A stretch of 64,000 nucleotides of DNA from Arthrobacter liuii (GCF_014639275.1 NZ_BMFW01000002.1:487-64486), one strand, 5' to 3'; positions 41,950 through 51,856 are shown, numbered from the stretch's first letter. The notes: generated by a model not told the origin, from the letters alone. Numbers and translations are program-made.

Positions 41950-44325
41950 TCAGCTCCTGGCTTCCAAACCCACCGGCACGGCTTCTGTTGCGTCCTTGAG
42001 CAGGACGTCGAGCAGGGTCACCGCGGCGGCCTTGTCCAGGGGGTTGTTCTTGTTCCCGCACTTGGGGGACTGGACGCAGGACGGGCAACCCCAGTCGCAC
42101 TCGCAGGCTTTGATGGCGTCCCGGGTTGCTGACAGCCACACCATTGCTTTGTCGAAACCCCGTTCGGCAAACCCCGCCCCGCCGGGGTGCCCGTCATACA
42201 CAAAGATGGTGGGCACCCCGGTGTCGGCGTGCAGTGCCGTGGAGACCCCGCCGATGTCCCACCGGTCGCTGGAAGCCACCAAGGGCAGAAGACCGATCGC
42301 AGCGTGTTCCGCCGCATGCAGGGCCCCCGGGAACTGCGCTTCGATGAGGCCTGCCCCCGTCAGGGAGCGGTTGTCCACCACGAACCATACTGCCTTGGTG
42401 AAGAGCTCCCGGGCTCCCAGCTCAAGCGGTTCCTCGCCCAGGACCTCATTGGAAATTAGGGCCTTGCGTTGGAAGGAGACCACCTGTGTGGTGACTTTCA
42501 CGTCGCCGAAGTGGACGGTCACGTCGCCCCACTGCATGGTCCGCACCGTGTCCAGGACCTCGATCTGGGTGACATCCCGTGCCGTGGTGTAGTAGTCGGG
42601 GTTCGCCCGGCGCACCATGACGCAGTGGTCGTCCTCGTTCAGGTCCTCCACCACGTAGGTATCGCCCTGGTGGACGTACACCGCTCCGGTGTGGGCCTGG
42701 TAGTGGGTCTGCGGCGAGTCCATGGTTCCCAGGAGGGAGCCGGTCTCGGCGTCCACGATGCTGACCGGACCTCCGCCGTCGGCCCGGAGGTTGACCATGG
42801 CCGCGGCGCTCTGGGAATGGGTCCAGAACCAGCCCGCTGGCCGACGCCGGAGGTAGCCCTGCGCCACCAGCCGGTCCAGGAGCGCTTCGGCAGTCCCGCC
42901 AAAGAGGTCCAGCTCGGCGGGGCCCAGCGGAAGTTCCGCTGCCGCCGCGCACAGGTGTGGTCCGAGAACGTAGGGGTTGGACGGGTCGAAGACGGTTGCT
43001 TCCACCGACACGTCGAAAATGGCTTCGGGGTGGTTCACCAGGAACGTGTCCAGCGGGTCATCGCTGGCCACAAACGCAGCGATGGCGTCCTGGCCTGCCC
43101 GGCCGGCCCGGCCAATCTGCTGGAACAGGGATGCCCGCGTGCCGGGCCAGCCGGCCACCAGGACCGCGTCGAGTCCGGAAATATCAATCCCGAGTTCCAG
43201 GGCTGACGTGCTGGAAACACCCAGCAGCTGGCCCGAACGCAGGGACTTCTCCACCGCACGGCGTTCCTCCGGCAGGTAACCCGAGCGGTATGCTGCCACG
43301 CGCTGCGGAAGGCTGGGATCCACCTCATCCAGCAGGCGCTTGGTAATGGCAGAGATGGTCTCGGCGCCGCGACGGGACTTGATGAAGGCGATGGTGCGGA
43401 TCCGTGCGGATACCAGGTTGGCCAGCAGGTCCGATGTTTCGGCCACGGCGGTGCGCCGCTCTTGGGCCCCGTTCTCGCCGCGTACCTCGGTCAGCGCCGG
43501 CTCCCACAGCGCAACAGTGGTGGCCCCATGGGGCGAGCAGTCGCGTGACACTGCCTTCACGGGGGCGCCGATGAGGCGTGAGAACGAGACATCGGGCTCG
43601 GAAGCGGTGGCGGAGGCGGCAATGAACACGGGTTCGGGGAATGCGGTTCCCGCCCCGTAGTAGGAGCAGATGCGGCGGAGGCGGCGCATCAGGTTGGCCA
43701 CGTGCGATCCGAAGACGCCCCGGTAGCTGTGGGCCTCGTCCACGATGACGTAGCGCAGCCGGCGGAAGAACCCGGCCCACCAGGCGTGGTTGGGCAGGAT
43801 GCCAAAGTGCAGCATGTCGGGGTTGGCCAGGATGAAGTTCGCGTGGTCCCGGATCCATCGGCGGGCAGCGGGATCGGTGTCGCCGTCGTAAGTCTCTGCC
43901 CGGACCGTCGGCAATTTCAGGGCGCGGATGGCGTTTAGCTGGTCGGCGGCCAACGCCTTGGTGGGGGAGAGATAAAGGGTGACCGCGCCGTCGTCGTGAA
44001 TCTTGCCGGGGTCCGCGAGCACACGCAGTTCGGACCGGTGGATCGCATCCAGCGCCGGCAACTGGTACGCCAGGGACTTCCCGGAAGCAGTTCCGGTGGC
44101 CACCACAACGTGCTCCCCCGAGTGGGCTGCATGGGCCGCGTCCACCTGGTGACGGTATGGCTCCCGTATCCCCAAGGCCCCGTACGCCTCGGCAATGTCC
44201 GGGTGCAACCAGGCTGGCCACGCTGCGTGGACTGCCTCCCGCGCCGGCATGGTGCGGATATGACGGAGCTGTTCCGGGTCCGGGCCGCGGCCCAGCAAAG
44301 GAATCAGGGAGTCATGGGGATTCAC
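41950..44325 (-). CDS. DEAH-box helicase with C-terminal zinc-binding domain (MrfA/YprA type)
   Basis: 791 residues. Helicase motif I is ATGTASGKS (76-84), II is VIVDEAHSYRG (about 195), and motifs IV-VI include FIKSRRGAETI and QQIGRAGRAGQ. A DUF1998-type C terminus holds four cysteines in CECDWGCPSCVQSPKC. This matches the actinobacterial 'helicase/secretion neighbourhood' DEAH helicase, related to B. subtilis MrfA, which works in mitomycin-damage repair. The start is GTG at 44325. Why such a helicase is always beside Tad genes is unexplained. Confidence 0.9.
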   Translation of the reverse strand: MNPHDSLIPLLGRGPDPEQLRHIRTMPAREAVHAAWPAWLHPDIAEAYGALGIREPYRHQVDAAHAAHSGEHVVVATGTASGKSLAYQLPALDAIHRSELRVLADPGKIHDDGAVTLYLSPTKALAADQLNAIRALKLPTVRAETYDGDTDPAARRWIRDHANFILANPDMLHFGILPNHAWWAGFFRRLRYVIVDEAHSYRGVFGSHVANLMRRLRRICSYYGAGTAFPEPVFIAASATASEPDVSFSRLIGAPVKAVSRDCSPHGATTVALWEPALTEVRGENGAQERRTAVAETSDLLANLVSARIRTIAFIKSRRGAETISAITKRLLDEVDPSLPQRVAAYRSGYLPEERRAVEKSLRSGQLLGVSSTSALELGIDISGLDAVLVAGWPGTRASLFQQIGRAGRAGQDAIAAFVASDDPLDTFLVNHPEAIFDVSVEATVFDPSNPYVLGPHLCAAAAELPLGPAELDLFGGTAEALLDRLVAQGYLRRRPAGWFWTHSQSAAAMVNLRADGGGPVSIVDAETGSLLGTMDSPQTHYQAHTGAVYVHQGDTYVVEDLNEDDHCVMVRRANPDYYTTARDVTQIEVLDTVRTMQWGDVTVHFGDVKVTTQVVSFQRKALISNEVLGEEPLELGARELFTKAVWFVVDNRSLTGAGLIEAQFPGALHAAEHAAIGLLPLVASSDRWDIGGVSTALHADTGVPTIFVYDGHPGGAGFAERGFDKAMVWLSATRDAIKACECDWGCPSCVQSPKCGNKNNPLDKAAAVTLLDVLLKDATEAVPVGLEARS

Positions 44326-44395
44326 CCCACCATTCTTTCATCCGGCGCCACGGCGTACCCCCGCGGTTCGCCTATGGGGAAACCGAAAACCCGGC

Positions 44396-45088
44396 TCAGC
44401 TCAGCGAGAGGTCCGCTCCGTCATGGGACGCCGACAGCATCAGAACCCGGGCGACCGTGGTCCAACCAAGGTGTGAGTAGAGCTTTTGCCCGTCCAGGGA
44501 CGCCAGCAGCAGGCCGCTGCGGACATCGTGCCCCAAAGCCTGCGCCGCCAGCGCACGCATGATGAAACTGCCCAGGCCCCTGCGCTGGAACGCCGGTTCG
44601 GTGATGATCTTGTCGAACACTGCGGTATCGCCCACAACGAACACCCGGCCGCTGGCCGCGATGGCGTCTCCGGAGCGGACCTCGGCGTAGTGGACGCCAT
44701 CCTGCTCGAATGTGGACAGGCTCAGGTCGTCGTCGGAAAGCCAGGGGTCCTCGGCGTCCTGCGTTTCCATGTCCACGATCATCATCGTCTGCGAGTCAGA
44801 GGTGACATTCAGCCCTTGCCGGGCTGCCAGGGCGGCATAGCGTGAGGGATCGTTGGTGAGGATGGTCAGCACCCGGGCAGGGGATTCCGCCGTCTTGCCG
44901 GCCAGCACGGCGAACTCGACATCAGTGGGTTCGGACGCGAAGACTTCCCACTCACCGCTGGTGTCAGCGCGGAGCGCGGCAGGAAAACGGCCCTCAACGG
45001 AGGTCTGGTAACCACGACACCCTGCCCAGCCGGCAACCCACACCTCAAGCAGGCCAGTGATGTCTTCAACCAGGGTTTCCGGACTCAT
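44396..45088 (-). CDS. GNAT family acetyltransferase
   Basis: 230 residues. The C-terminal half is a GNAT fold: [20 protein letters not shown], the acetyl-CoA loop [20 protein letters not shown] (Q/RxxGxG/A) and [16 protein letters not shown] at the end. The N-terminal 110 residues are a second, diverged domain. Substrate unknown. The ATG at 45088 has a TAGTCT box 6 nt upstream and no ribosome site, so it is probably leaderless. Divergent from trhO. Confidence 0.85.
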   Translation of the reverse strand: MSPETLVEDITGLLEVWVAGWAGCRGYQTSVEGRFPAALRADTSGEWEVFASEPTDVEFAVLAGKTAESPARVLTILTNDPSRYAALAARQGLNVTSDSQTMMIVDMETQDAEDPWLSDDDLSLSTFEQDGVHYAEVRSGDAIAASGRVFVVGDTAVFDKIITEPAFQRRGLGSFIMRALAAQALGHDVRSGLLLASLDGQKLYSHLGWTTVARVLMLSASHDGADLSLS

Positions 45089-45094
45089 GGCAAG

Positions 45095-45231
45095 AGACTA
45101 TTCCAGCCCGATCGTCAGCAACAGGGGGTGCGGAAGTGCTTATGCAATTGTGATAAGTCCCCAGCCGCCCGCCACCGTGTGCGGGGACCTGCGCCGGGCC
45201 ATGACTGGGCCCGCAGCGCAGCCGGTACCCT
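45095..45231. promoter_or_regulatory. Divergent leaderless promoters of the GNAT and trhO genes
   Basis: TAGTCT (minus strand, 45095-45100) ends 6 nt before the GNAT ATG, and TACCCT (plus strand, 45226-45231) ends 7 nt before the trhO GTG. Neither start has a Shine-Dalgarno sequence. The space between holds no gene. Confidence 0.5.
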
Positions 45232-45238
45232 TAAATAC

Positions 45239-46135
45239 GTGGCTTTGAACAAGATTGTGCTCTTTTACGGCTTTACCCCCATCGCCGACCCGGACGCCGT
45301 GCGGCTCTGGCAGCGAGCCCTTTGCGAGAAGCTGGGCCTGAACGGGCGCATCATCATTTCCAGGGACGGGATCAACGCCACCGTGGGCGGGGAAATCGGC
45401 GCCGTAAAACAGTACGTCAAGACCACGCGCGAGTACCCCGGATTCCGGGGCATCGACGTTAAATGGTCCGACGGCGGCGCGGAGGACTTCCCCCGGCTCA
45501 GCGTTAAGGTGCGGGATGAGATCGTCTCCTTCGGCGCGCCCGGAGAACTCAAGGTCGATGCCAACGGCGTGGTGGGCGGCGGGACGCACCTCAAACCGGA
45601 GCAGCTGCATGAGCTTGTGGACGCCAAGAAGCAGGACGGCGAGGACGTGGTCTTCTTCGACGGCCGGAACGCCTTCGAAGCGCAAATCGGCCGGTTCAAG
45701 GACGCAGTGGTCCCCGATGTTGCCACCACCCACGACTTCATCAAGGAGCTGGACTCCGGCAAGTACGACTCCCTGAAGGACAAGCCAGTGGTCACCTACT
45801 GCACGGGAGGCATCCGCTGCGAGGTGCTGTCCAGCCTGATGGTGAACCGCGGCTTCAAAGAGGTGTACCAGCTGGACGGCGGCATTGTCCGGTACGGCGA
45901 AGCGTTCAAGGACCAGGGGCTCTGGGAAGGCTCGCTGTACGTCTTTGACAAGCGCATGCACCTGGAGTTCAGCGAGGATGCCCAGACAATCGGCCAGTGC
46001 GTCCGCTGCTCGGCGCCCACCAGTAAATTCGAGAACTGCTCCAACCCCAGCTGCCGTACTTTGACGCTGTACTGCGCCGGGTGCGCCGCCAGCCCGGAGA
46101 CCCTCCGCTGCCCGGAAGGCTGCGCGGCGGCCTGA
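45239..46135 (+). CDS. trhO: tRNA uridine(34) hydroxylase, rhodanese domain (TrhO/YceA)
   Basis: 298 residues. Oxygen-dependent formation of 5-hydroxyuridine at the wobble base of tRNAs. The N-terminal domain ([30 protein letters not shown]) and the rhodanese domain with catalytic Cys in [15 protein letters not shown] are present. The C-terminal Cys-rich tail ([25 protein letters not shown]) is typical of the longer family members. GTG 45239 is chosen because family proteins start here and TACCCT lies 7 nt upstream. Confidence 0.93.
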   Translation: MALNKIVLFYGFTPIADPDAVRLWQRALCEKLGLNGRIIISRDGINATVGGEIGAVKQYVKTTREYPGFRGIDVKWSDGGAEDFPRLSVKVRDEIVSFGAPGELKVDANGVVGGGTHLKPEQLHELVDAKKQDGEDVVFFDGRNAFEAQIGRFKDAVVPDVATTHDFIKELDSGKYDSLKDKPVVTYCTGGIRCEVLSSLMVNRGFKEVYQLDGGIVRYGEAFKDQGLWEGSLYVFDKRMHLEFSEDAQTIGQCVRCSAPTSKFENCSNPSCRTLTLYCAGCAASPETLRCPEGCAAA

Positions 46136-46157
46136 CGCCCGGACGCCCAGGCAAACG

Positions 46158-46721
46158 TCAGAGCCGGTGGACGCGGAACGCGTAGTTCGCCGCAGTCCTC
46201 GCCTCCAGCCTGACCGTCAGGACGCTGTCCGTTGACACGTAGATGACCATTTCGCGATTGATGCCGCACCGCAGGCCCAGGTCCACCAGGGTGAGGGTCT
46301 CGGTGCGGACCGTGAAGGTCACCCGGCGCTGGCTGCGGCAGGCGATGGCGAGGATATAGGTTCCGGTCTCCAGGACCGGCGACGGGACGATGCGCACTTC
46401 CCCGGCAGCCAGGAGCCCGGCGTCGGCCTGGATCACGGGGCCGGTGGTCCCCGGAAGTGCACGGGATACCCAGTCACCCAGCTCCGCGTCGCTGACCGGG
46501 TCCTGCTGCAGCGGGTCGTGGGTGAAGGCCGGTGCCGGGACAACAGTTGCGGTGCCCTGCGCACTGCCGGCCCGGCCGTCGTCGTACGTATATTCACAGC
46601 CAGCCAGCGCACCTGCCGCAAGCACAAGTCCAAGGGCGACGGCGGCCGCCGGCTTCGCTGCCAGGGGCGCCCGTGCTGTCCTTTGGGGAGGGGGCGCGGA
46701 GGTTCTCCGCACGCTGGGCAT
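46158..46721 (-). CDS. Putative lipoprotein, unknown function
   Basis: 187 residues. A long basic N region and a hydrophobic stretch end in the lipobox LAGC (Cys about 42), so this is a predicted cell-surface lipoprotein. The C-terminal 100 residues look like a small beta-rich domain with two further Cys (LAIACRSQ and LGLRCGIN). It shares an outline with the lipoprotein encoded just upstream (46773-47249). No known domain is recognised. A TAATGT box 6 nt before the ATG suggests its own leaderless promoter. Confidence 0.75.
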   Translation of the reverse strand: MPSVRRTSAPPPQRTARAPLAAKPAAAVALGLVLAAGALAGCEYTYDDGRAGSAQGTATVVPAPAFTHDPLQQDPVSDAELGDWVSRALPGTTGPVIQADAGLLAAGEVRIVPSPVLETGTYILAIACRSQRRVTFTVRTETLTLVDLGLRCGINREMVIYVSTDSVLTVRLEARTAANYAFRVHRL

Positions 46722-46727
46722 AGTCCG

Positions 46728-46733
46728 ACATTA
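46728..46733 (-). promoter_or_regulatory. -10 box (TAATGT) for the lipoprotein at 46158-46721
   Basis: TAATGT on the minus strand ends 6 nt before the ATG, giving the downstream lipoprotein its own leaderless promoter. Confidence 0.5.
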
Positions 46734-46772
46734 TGCCCGTAAAAGGTGGCGGACCAGAGCCGGAACGAAGGG

Positions 46773-47249
46773 TTATTGCGCCGGTGCCAAGTGGTAAGCG
46801 TAAAGCAGCGGAGCGTCCACGCTGGAGCTGCTGATCTCGACGCGTCCAGCAGCGGGCAGGATGATTTTGGTGGTCTCCGGGCGGCCGTTGCAGGCCGCCC
46901 CTGCTTCCGCCACGGCCTTGCCGTCCAGCGACACGGCAAAGAACGCCTTGCCCGTGCCGTCACACACCGCGGTCAGCGTGTAGGTGCCGGCGGACACCCT
47001 GGCGGACTCCTGCACGATGCGGTCCCGGTTGAGGATCTTTCCCGAGTCCTGGAGCACCACACCCGCCGGAGACGACGGCAGCGCGGTGGCCCGCCACTTC
47101 GGAACATCCGCGTTCTCCACGGAGGCCACTGGTGTACACCCCGCCACGGCAAGGCAGACGGCCGCTGCAACCACTGCCCCCGGCAGCGAACGGCGGACCG
47201 CAGCGGCTGCCGTGCGGGCGCGCGGAAGGAGGGAGGGGCTGGAAGGCAT
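46773..47249 (-). CDS. Putative lipoprotein, paralogue-like neighbour, unknown function
   Basis: 158 residues. Signal sequence with lipobox VAGC (Cys about 38). The C-terminal part follows the same outline as the next lipoprotein: SAGTYTLTAVCDGTGKAFFAVS against ETGTYILAIACRSQRRVTFTV, then a second Cys about 25 residues later (AACNG against LRCGIN), ending in a strand with AYHL/RVHRL. This suggests an old tandem duplication. The ATG at 47249 has TACGGT 6 nt upstream, and GGAG in the same interval. Confidence 0.75.
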   Translation of the reverse strand: MPSSPSLLPRARTAAAAVRRSLPGAVVAAAVCLAVAGCTPVASVENADVPKWRATALPSSPAGVVLQDSGKILNRDRIVQESARVSAGTYTLTAVCDGTGKAFFAVSLDGKAVAEAGAACNGRPETTKIILPAAGRVEISSSSVDAPLLYAYHLAPAQ

Positions 47250-47255
47250 GGCTCC

Positions 47256-47286
47256 ACCGTACCGTGCAGGCACGGCGGACTAAACT
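47256..47286. promoter_or_regulatory. Divergent -10 boxes for the lipoprotein and methyltransferase genes
   Basis: TACGGT (minus strand, 47256-47261) is 6 nt before the lipoprotein ATG; TAAACT (plus strand, 47281-47286) is 6 nt before the methyltransferase GTG. The start codons are 43 bp apart. Confidence 0.5.
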
Positions 47287-47292
47287 TGTGCG

Positions 47293-48966
47293 GTGCCTAG
47301 ATCCCCTTACGAGTTCACCGCCGGCAACACCCCCGATGCTCCCCGCAGCGACCTCCCAGCGCTGCTGGCTGCACTCGCAGCGGACCTGCGCAGCCTGGAC
47401 TACACGCTCGACGGCGTGGCCCGGCTGCTTGGCCCCACCGCCTCGGCAGCGCTGAACCGGGACCAGATCATCCCCGCGTTGCTCGCTGCAGAGCAGGCAG
47501 TGCGGGAGGACAACCGCGTGGCGCCGCTTGCCGCCGTCGTCCGCCTGTGGCTCCTCGCCGAGCCGCAGGAAGGCGGAACGCTCGACGGCGCACTTCCGGG
47601 CACCGGCGTGGAAGGCCTCCTGGAACTTGGGCTGGTGCAGCCCGTCCCAGGCTCGATGCTGCTCACGGCGAAGGCCGACCTGCGTCCGTACGGCTGGGAC
47701 AAGAACGACGATGGCAGCGGCGGTGCGGAGCTGTGGGTGGCCAGCGACCTTGCGGCCCACCAGCAGGCGGGAGTGCTGCGGCACGACCACGTCCTGGGCA
47801 TCGGGCAGGCATCAACCACTTTGGTGCAGACCACCATCCGCCGCCACACCGAACGCGCCCTGGACCTGGGTACGGGCTGCGGCATCCAGGCCTTCCACCT
47901 GCTGCACCATTGCCAGCACGTGACCGCCACCGACATCTCAGAGCGCGCCCTGGCCTACGCGCGGTTCAACATCCTGCTTAACGCAGAGGCGCTCTCCGTC
48001 GACCCGGACCGACTCGAGGACAGGGTGAGCCTGCGCCTGGGCTCGCTCCTGGAGCCGGTGACCGGCGAGGAATTCGGACTGGTGGTTTCCAACCCGCCGT
48101 TCGTCATCACTCCGCGCAGCGCCGGGGAGGACGCTGCCGGCCAGTTCACCTACCGCGACGGCGGCCTGCCGGGCGATGAGATCGTGGCGTCCCTGGTGGC
48201 GGGCCTGCCCGGCATCCTGGCGCCCGGTGGTTGGGCCCAGATGCTGGGGAACTGGGAAGTGGCGGCCGGTTCGGGGTGGGACGAACGGCCTAAGTCGTGG
48301 GTGCGGCCGGGCACTGACGCCTGGTTCATCCAGCGCGAGCAGGTCAGCCCGGAACAATACGCAGAAACCTGGCTGCGGGATGCCTCGGAGTCCCGGGACC
48401 GGCAGCATTACCGGGCGGCCTACGCCGCCTACCTCGCGGATTTCGCCTCCAGGAATGTGGCGGGCATCGGGTTTGGCATGGTGTGGCTGCGGCGCCCCGC
48501 TCACGGTGGGCCTGCCGCGATCAGCCGCTTCGAGGAAATCACCTACCCCATCGAGCAGCCCATCGGCCCCCACCTGGGCGCCGCCGTCGAACGCAGCGAC
48601 TGGCTGGCTGCGCATGATCTTGGCGGGACGCACCTGCTCGTGGCGGACGATGTCACCGAGGAACGCCACCAGCGCCCCGGCGCGGAGCACCCCGGCGTGA
48701 TCCTGCTCCGGCAGGGTGCCGGGCTGCGCCGCACCAACCTGATGAGCACCGAGCTGGCGGGCTTCGTGTCCGCGTGCGACGGCGACCTCACCGCCGGGCA
48801 AATCGCCGGCGCCTTGGAGGCCCTCCTGGGTGGTGGCCTGGACGTCGGGAAAGGCGGCGGCAGAGCGTTCGACGCCGGGTCCTTCCAGGGAGCGCTGCTC
48901 GCCGACGTAGCCAACCTGGTCCGCGACGGCTTCCTTATTCCGGCGGCGATAGCGGCTGAGGGGTGA
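47293..48966 (+). CDS. Class I SAM-dependent methyltransferase (PrmC/RsmC-like core)
   Basis: 557 residues. A helical N-terminal domain (about 20-165) is followed by a Rossmann methyltransferase domain: ALDLGTGCGIQAFHLLHHCQ binds S-adenosylmethionine, ATDISERAL is motif II, and VVSNPPFV is the NPPF/Y motif of enzymes that methylate amides or exocyclic amines on protein, RNA or DNA. The C-terminal 150 residues are a further helical domain. The long actinobacterial architecture is common but the target is unknown to me. GTG start with TAAACT 6 nt upstream. Confidence 0.85.
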   Translation: MPRSPYEFTAGNTPDAPRSDLPALLAALAADLRSLDYTLDGVARLLGPTASAALNRDQIIPALLAAEQAVREDNRVAPLAAVVRLWLLAEPQEGGTLDGALPGTGVEGLLELGLVQPVPGSMLLTAKADLRPYGWDKNDDGSGGAELWVASDLAAHQQAGVLRHDHVLGIGQASTTLVQTTIRRHTERALDLGTGCGIQAFHLLHHCQHVTATDISERALAYARFNILLNAEALSVDPDRLEDRVSLRLGSLLEPVTGEEFGLVVSNPPFVITPRSAGEDAAGQFTYRDGGLPGDEIVASLVAGLPGILAPGGWAQMLGNWEVAAGSGWDERPKSWVRPGTDAWFIQREQVSPEQYAETWLRDASESRDRQHYRAAYAAYLADFASRNVAGIGFGMVWLRRPAHGGPAAISRFEEITYPIEQPIGPHLGAAVERSDWLAAHDLGGTHLLVADDVTEERHQRPGAEHPGVILLRQGAGLRRTNLMSTELAGFVSACDGDLTAGQIAGALEALLGGGLDVGKGGGRAFDAGSFQGALLADVANLVRDGFLIPAAIAAEG

Positions 48967-49089
48967 GCCCCCTCAAGCCCTTAACGGAGCCCCGTCTTTT
49001 CCACATGAATGCGCACGATTCCCCAAAATATGGTGAACTAGGCGAACATGGGCTCATCTGCCCCAGCAATCTTTTTCTGTAGGAGCACC

Positions 49090-51816
49090 GTGCCAAGCAA
49101 GGCCAAAACCGGCAAGAAACTCGTGATCGTGGAGTCTCCGGCCAAGAGCAAGACCATCGCCAAGTACCTAGGCGAGGGCTTCATCGTTGAGGCCTCCATT
49201 GGTCACATCCGCGACCTGCCGCAGCCCTCCGAACTCCCTGCCGAGCTGAAGAAGACCTCAGTCGGCAAGTTCGCCGTCGACATTGAACACGACTTCAAGC
49301 CCTACTACGTGGTGTCCGCGGACAAGAAGAAAAAGGTCACCGAGCTCAAGGCCGCGCTCAAGGACGCCGACGAACTCTATCTCGCAACAGATGGGGACCG
49401 CGAGGGCGAAGCCATCGCGTGGCACCTGCTGGAAGTCCTCAAGCCCAAGGTCCCGGTGTACCGGATGACGTTCGGCGAAATCACCAAGGAAGCCATCCAG
49501 CGCGCCATGGGCAACCTGCGCGACGTGGACCAGGACCTGGTGGACGCCCAGGAAACCCGCCGCGTCCTGGACCGCCTCTACGGCTACGAAATCTCGCCCG
49601 TGCTGTGGCGCAAGGTGGCCCGTGGCCTGTCCGCCGGCCGCGTGCAGTCCGTGGTCACCCGCATGGTGGTGGACCGCGAACGCGAACGCATGGCCTTCAG
49701 GGCCGCCTCCTACTGGGACCTGACCGGCCAGTTCGGCGCCGACTCCGGCTCGTTCAAGGCCAAGCTTGCCGCCGTTGACGGCGCCAAGGTGGCCACGGGG
49801 CGCGACTTCAACGACAACGGCGAGCTCACCTCCCGGAACGTTGCCCATCTCAATGAGGAGCTGGCAACGTCCCTCGCGGCCGGCCTGCAGAATGCCGACT
49901 TCCACGTCCGCTCGGTGGACACCAAGCCGTACACGCGCCGTCCGGCTGCACCGTTCACCACCTCCACGCTTCAGCAGGAGGCCGGCCGCAAGCTGCGCTT
50001 CTCCTCCAAGAGCACCATGCAGATCGCCCAGCGGCTGTACGAAAACGGCTACATCACCTATATGCGTACGGACTCGTCGGCGCTGAGTGACGAGGCCGTC
50101 ACGGCAGCCCGCCGGCAGGCCTCCGAGCTGTACGGGCCCGAATACGTTCCGCAGTCGCCGCGCGTGTACTCGAACAAGGCCGCGAACGCACAGGAGGCCC
50201 ACGAGGCCGTCCGCCCCGCCGGTGACTCCTTCCGTACGCCCGCCCAGGTTGCCAAGCAGCTCTCCGGGGACGAGTTCCGCCTGTATGAGCTCATCTGGAA
50301 GCGGACGGTCGCCTCCCAGATGGGTGATGCCAAGGGCTCGACGGCGACCATCCGCCTGGGCGCCGTGTCCACCGACGGACGGGACGCCGAGTTCTCCGCC
50401 TCCGGCACCGTGATCACGTTCCCCGGCTTCCTCGCCGCCTATGAGGAAGGCAAGGACGAAACCCGCGGCGACGACGAGTCCGACGAAGCCCGGCGCCTGC
50501 CCAACGTGGCCAAGGGCGACTCCCTCACCGCCGCGGACATCCAGGCCGTGGGCCACGAGACCTCACCCCCGCCGCGCTACACGGAAGCATCCCTGACCGC
50601 GGAGCTGGAGAAGAAAGGCATCGGGCGTCCGTCCACCTACGCCTCCACCATCTCCACCATCCAGGACCGCGGCTACGTCCGGAAGCAGGGCTCGGCCCTG
50701 GTGCCCAGCTGGATCGCCTTCTCGGTCATCCGGCTCCTGGAACAGCACTTCTCCGATTACGTGGATTACGAGTTCACCGCCGACATGGAAGGCGACCTGG
50801 ACAAGATCGCCAACGGCCAGGAGGCGGGCGCTTCCTGGCTGCGCCACTTCTACTTCGGCGAGGATTCCGACCCCGGCCTGCTGAGCATCGTGAACAACCT
50901 CGGCGAGATCGACGCCCGGGAAATCAACTCGATCCCCATCACCGACGAGATCACGCTCCGGGTGGGCAAGTTCGGCCCGTACCTGGAAAGCTCGGCCGCT
51001 GTGGTGGATCCGAAGACCGGTGAGATCGTGGAGTCGGCCCGCGCCAATGTGCCCGAGGACCTGGCCCCGGACGAGCTCACTGCCGCCAAGGCCATCGAAC
51101 TGATGGAGACGGCGGCGCCCGAGGAACGCGTTCTGGGCGCCGATCCGCATACGGGGCACACCGTCGTGGCCAAGAACGGCCGCTACGGCGCCTACGTCAC
51201 CGAGGTCATCCCGGAGATGACCGATGAAGAACTGGCCAGGCAGCCGGTGGAGTACTACAAGAACGGCAAGCCCAAGCCTGCCAAGAAACCGGTCAAGGCC
51301 AAGCCGCGCACGGGTTCCCTGTTCAAGTCCATGACCGTCGAGTCCGTGACCCTGGACGAGGCCTTGCAGCTCATGAGCCTGCCCCGCGCCCTGGGGGAGG
51401 ACGCTGAAGGCAACCTCATCACGGTACAGAACGGTCGGTTCGGGCCCTACCTGAAGAAGGGGACCGACTCCCGCTCCATCGGCTCCGAAGAGGAAATCTT
51501 CACCATCGCCCTGGAACAGGCCCTGGAGATCTACTCTCAGCCCAAGCAGCGCGGCGCCCGTGCAGCGGTGCCGCCGCTGGCCGAGTTCGGCCCGGACCCG
51601 GTCTCCGAGAAGAACATCGTGGTGAAGGAAGGCCGGTTCGGGCCCTACATCACCGATGGCATCACCAACATCACGGTTCCCCGCGCCACTTCCCTGGAGG
51701 AGCTCACGCGTGAGCAGGCGGTGGAACTGCTGGCCGAGAAGCGCGCCAAGGGCCCCGTCAAGCGGACCGCCACCCGTAAGGCGCCGGCCAAGAAGAAGGC
51801 GACGGCCAAGAAGTAG
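49090..51816 (+). CDS. topA: DNA topoisomerase I (type IA)
   Basis: 908 residues, actinobacterial length. Relaxes negative supercoils. The Toprim domain has IVESPAKSKTIAKYLG and ATDGDREGEAIAWHLLE; the catalytic Tyr is in ITYMRTDSSALSDEA. The C terminus has repeated non-zinc domains (NGRFGPYLKKGTDSRS; EGRFGPYITDG) and a Lys/Ala-rich tail from about residue 885, as in mycobacterial TopA, where it speeds relaxation. The start is GTG at 49090 with GGAG upstream. Confidence 0.97.
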   Translation: MPSKAKTGKKLVIVESPAKSKTIAKYLGEGFIVEASIGHIRDLPQPSELPAELKKTSVGKFAVDIEHDFKPYYVVSADKKKKVTELKAALKDADELYLATDGDREGEAIAWHLLEVLKPKVPVYRMTFGEITKEAIQRAMGNLRDVDQDLVDAQETRRVLDRLYGYEISPVLWRKVARGLSAGRVQSVVTRMVVDRERERMAFRAASYWDLTGQFGADSGSFKAKLAAVDGAKVATGRDFNDNGELTSRNVAHLNEELATSLAAGLQNADFHVRSVDTKPYTRRPAAPFTTSTLQQEAGRKLRFSSKSTMQIAQRLYENGYITYMRTDSSALSDEAVTAARRQASELYGPEYVPQSPRVYSNKAANAQEAHEAVRPAGDSFRTPAQVAKQLSGDEFRLYELIWKRTVASQMGDAKGSTATIRLGAVSTDGRDAEFSASGTVITFPGFLAAYEEGKDETRGDDESDEARRLPNVAKGDSLTAADIQAVGHETSPPPRYTEASLTAELEKKGIGRPSTYASTISTIQDRGYVRKQGSALVPSWIAFSVIRLLEQHFSDYVDYEFTADMEGDLDKIANGQEAGASWLRHFYFGEDSDPGLLSIVNNLGEIDAREINSIPITDEITLRVGKFGPYLESSAAVVDPKTGEIVESARANVPEDLAPDELTAAKAIELMETAAPEERVLGADPHTGHTVVAKNGRYGAYVTEVIPEMTDEELARQPVEYYKNGKPKPAKKPVKAKPRTGSLFKSMTVESVTLDEALQLMSLPRALGEDAEGNLITVQNGRFGPYLKKGTDSRSIGSEEEIFTIALEQALEIYSQPKQRGARAAVPPLAEFGPDPVSEKNIVVKEGRFGPYITDGITNITVPRATSLEELTREQAVELLAEKRAKGPVKRTATRKAPAKKKATAKK

Positions 51817-51826
51817 CCCATGCTGG

Positions 51827-51854
51827 CTGGGAGCAGTGTCCTGGGAGCAGTGTC
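51827..51854. repeat. Perfect 14-bp tandem duplication after topA
   Basis: CTGGGAGCAGTGTC occurs twice in direct succession (51827-51840 and 51841-51854), just before the topA terminator hairpin. It looks like recent slippage; no role is evident. Confidence 0.85.
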
Positions 51855-51856
51855 CT

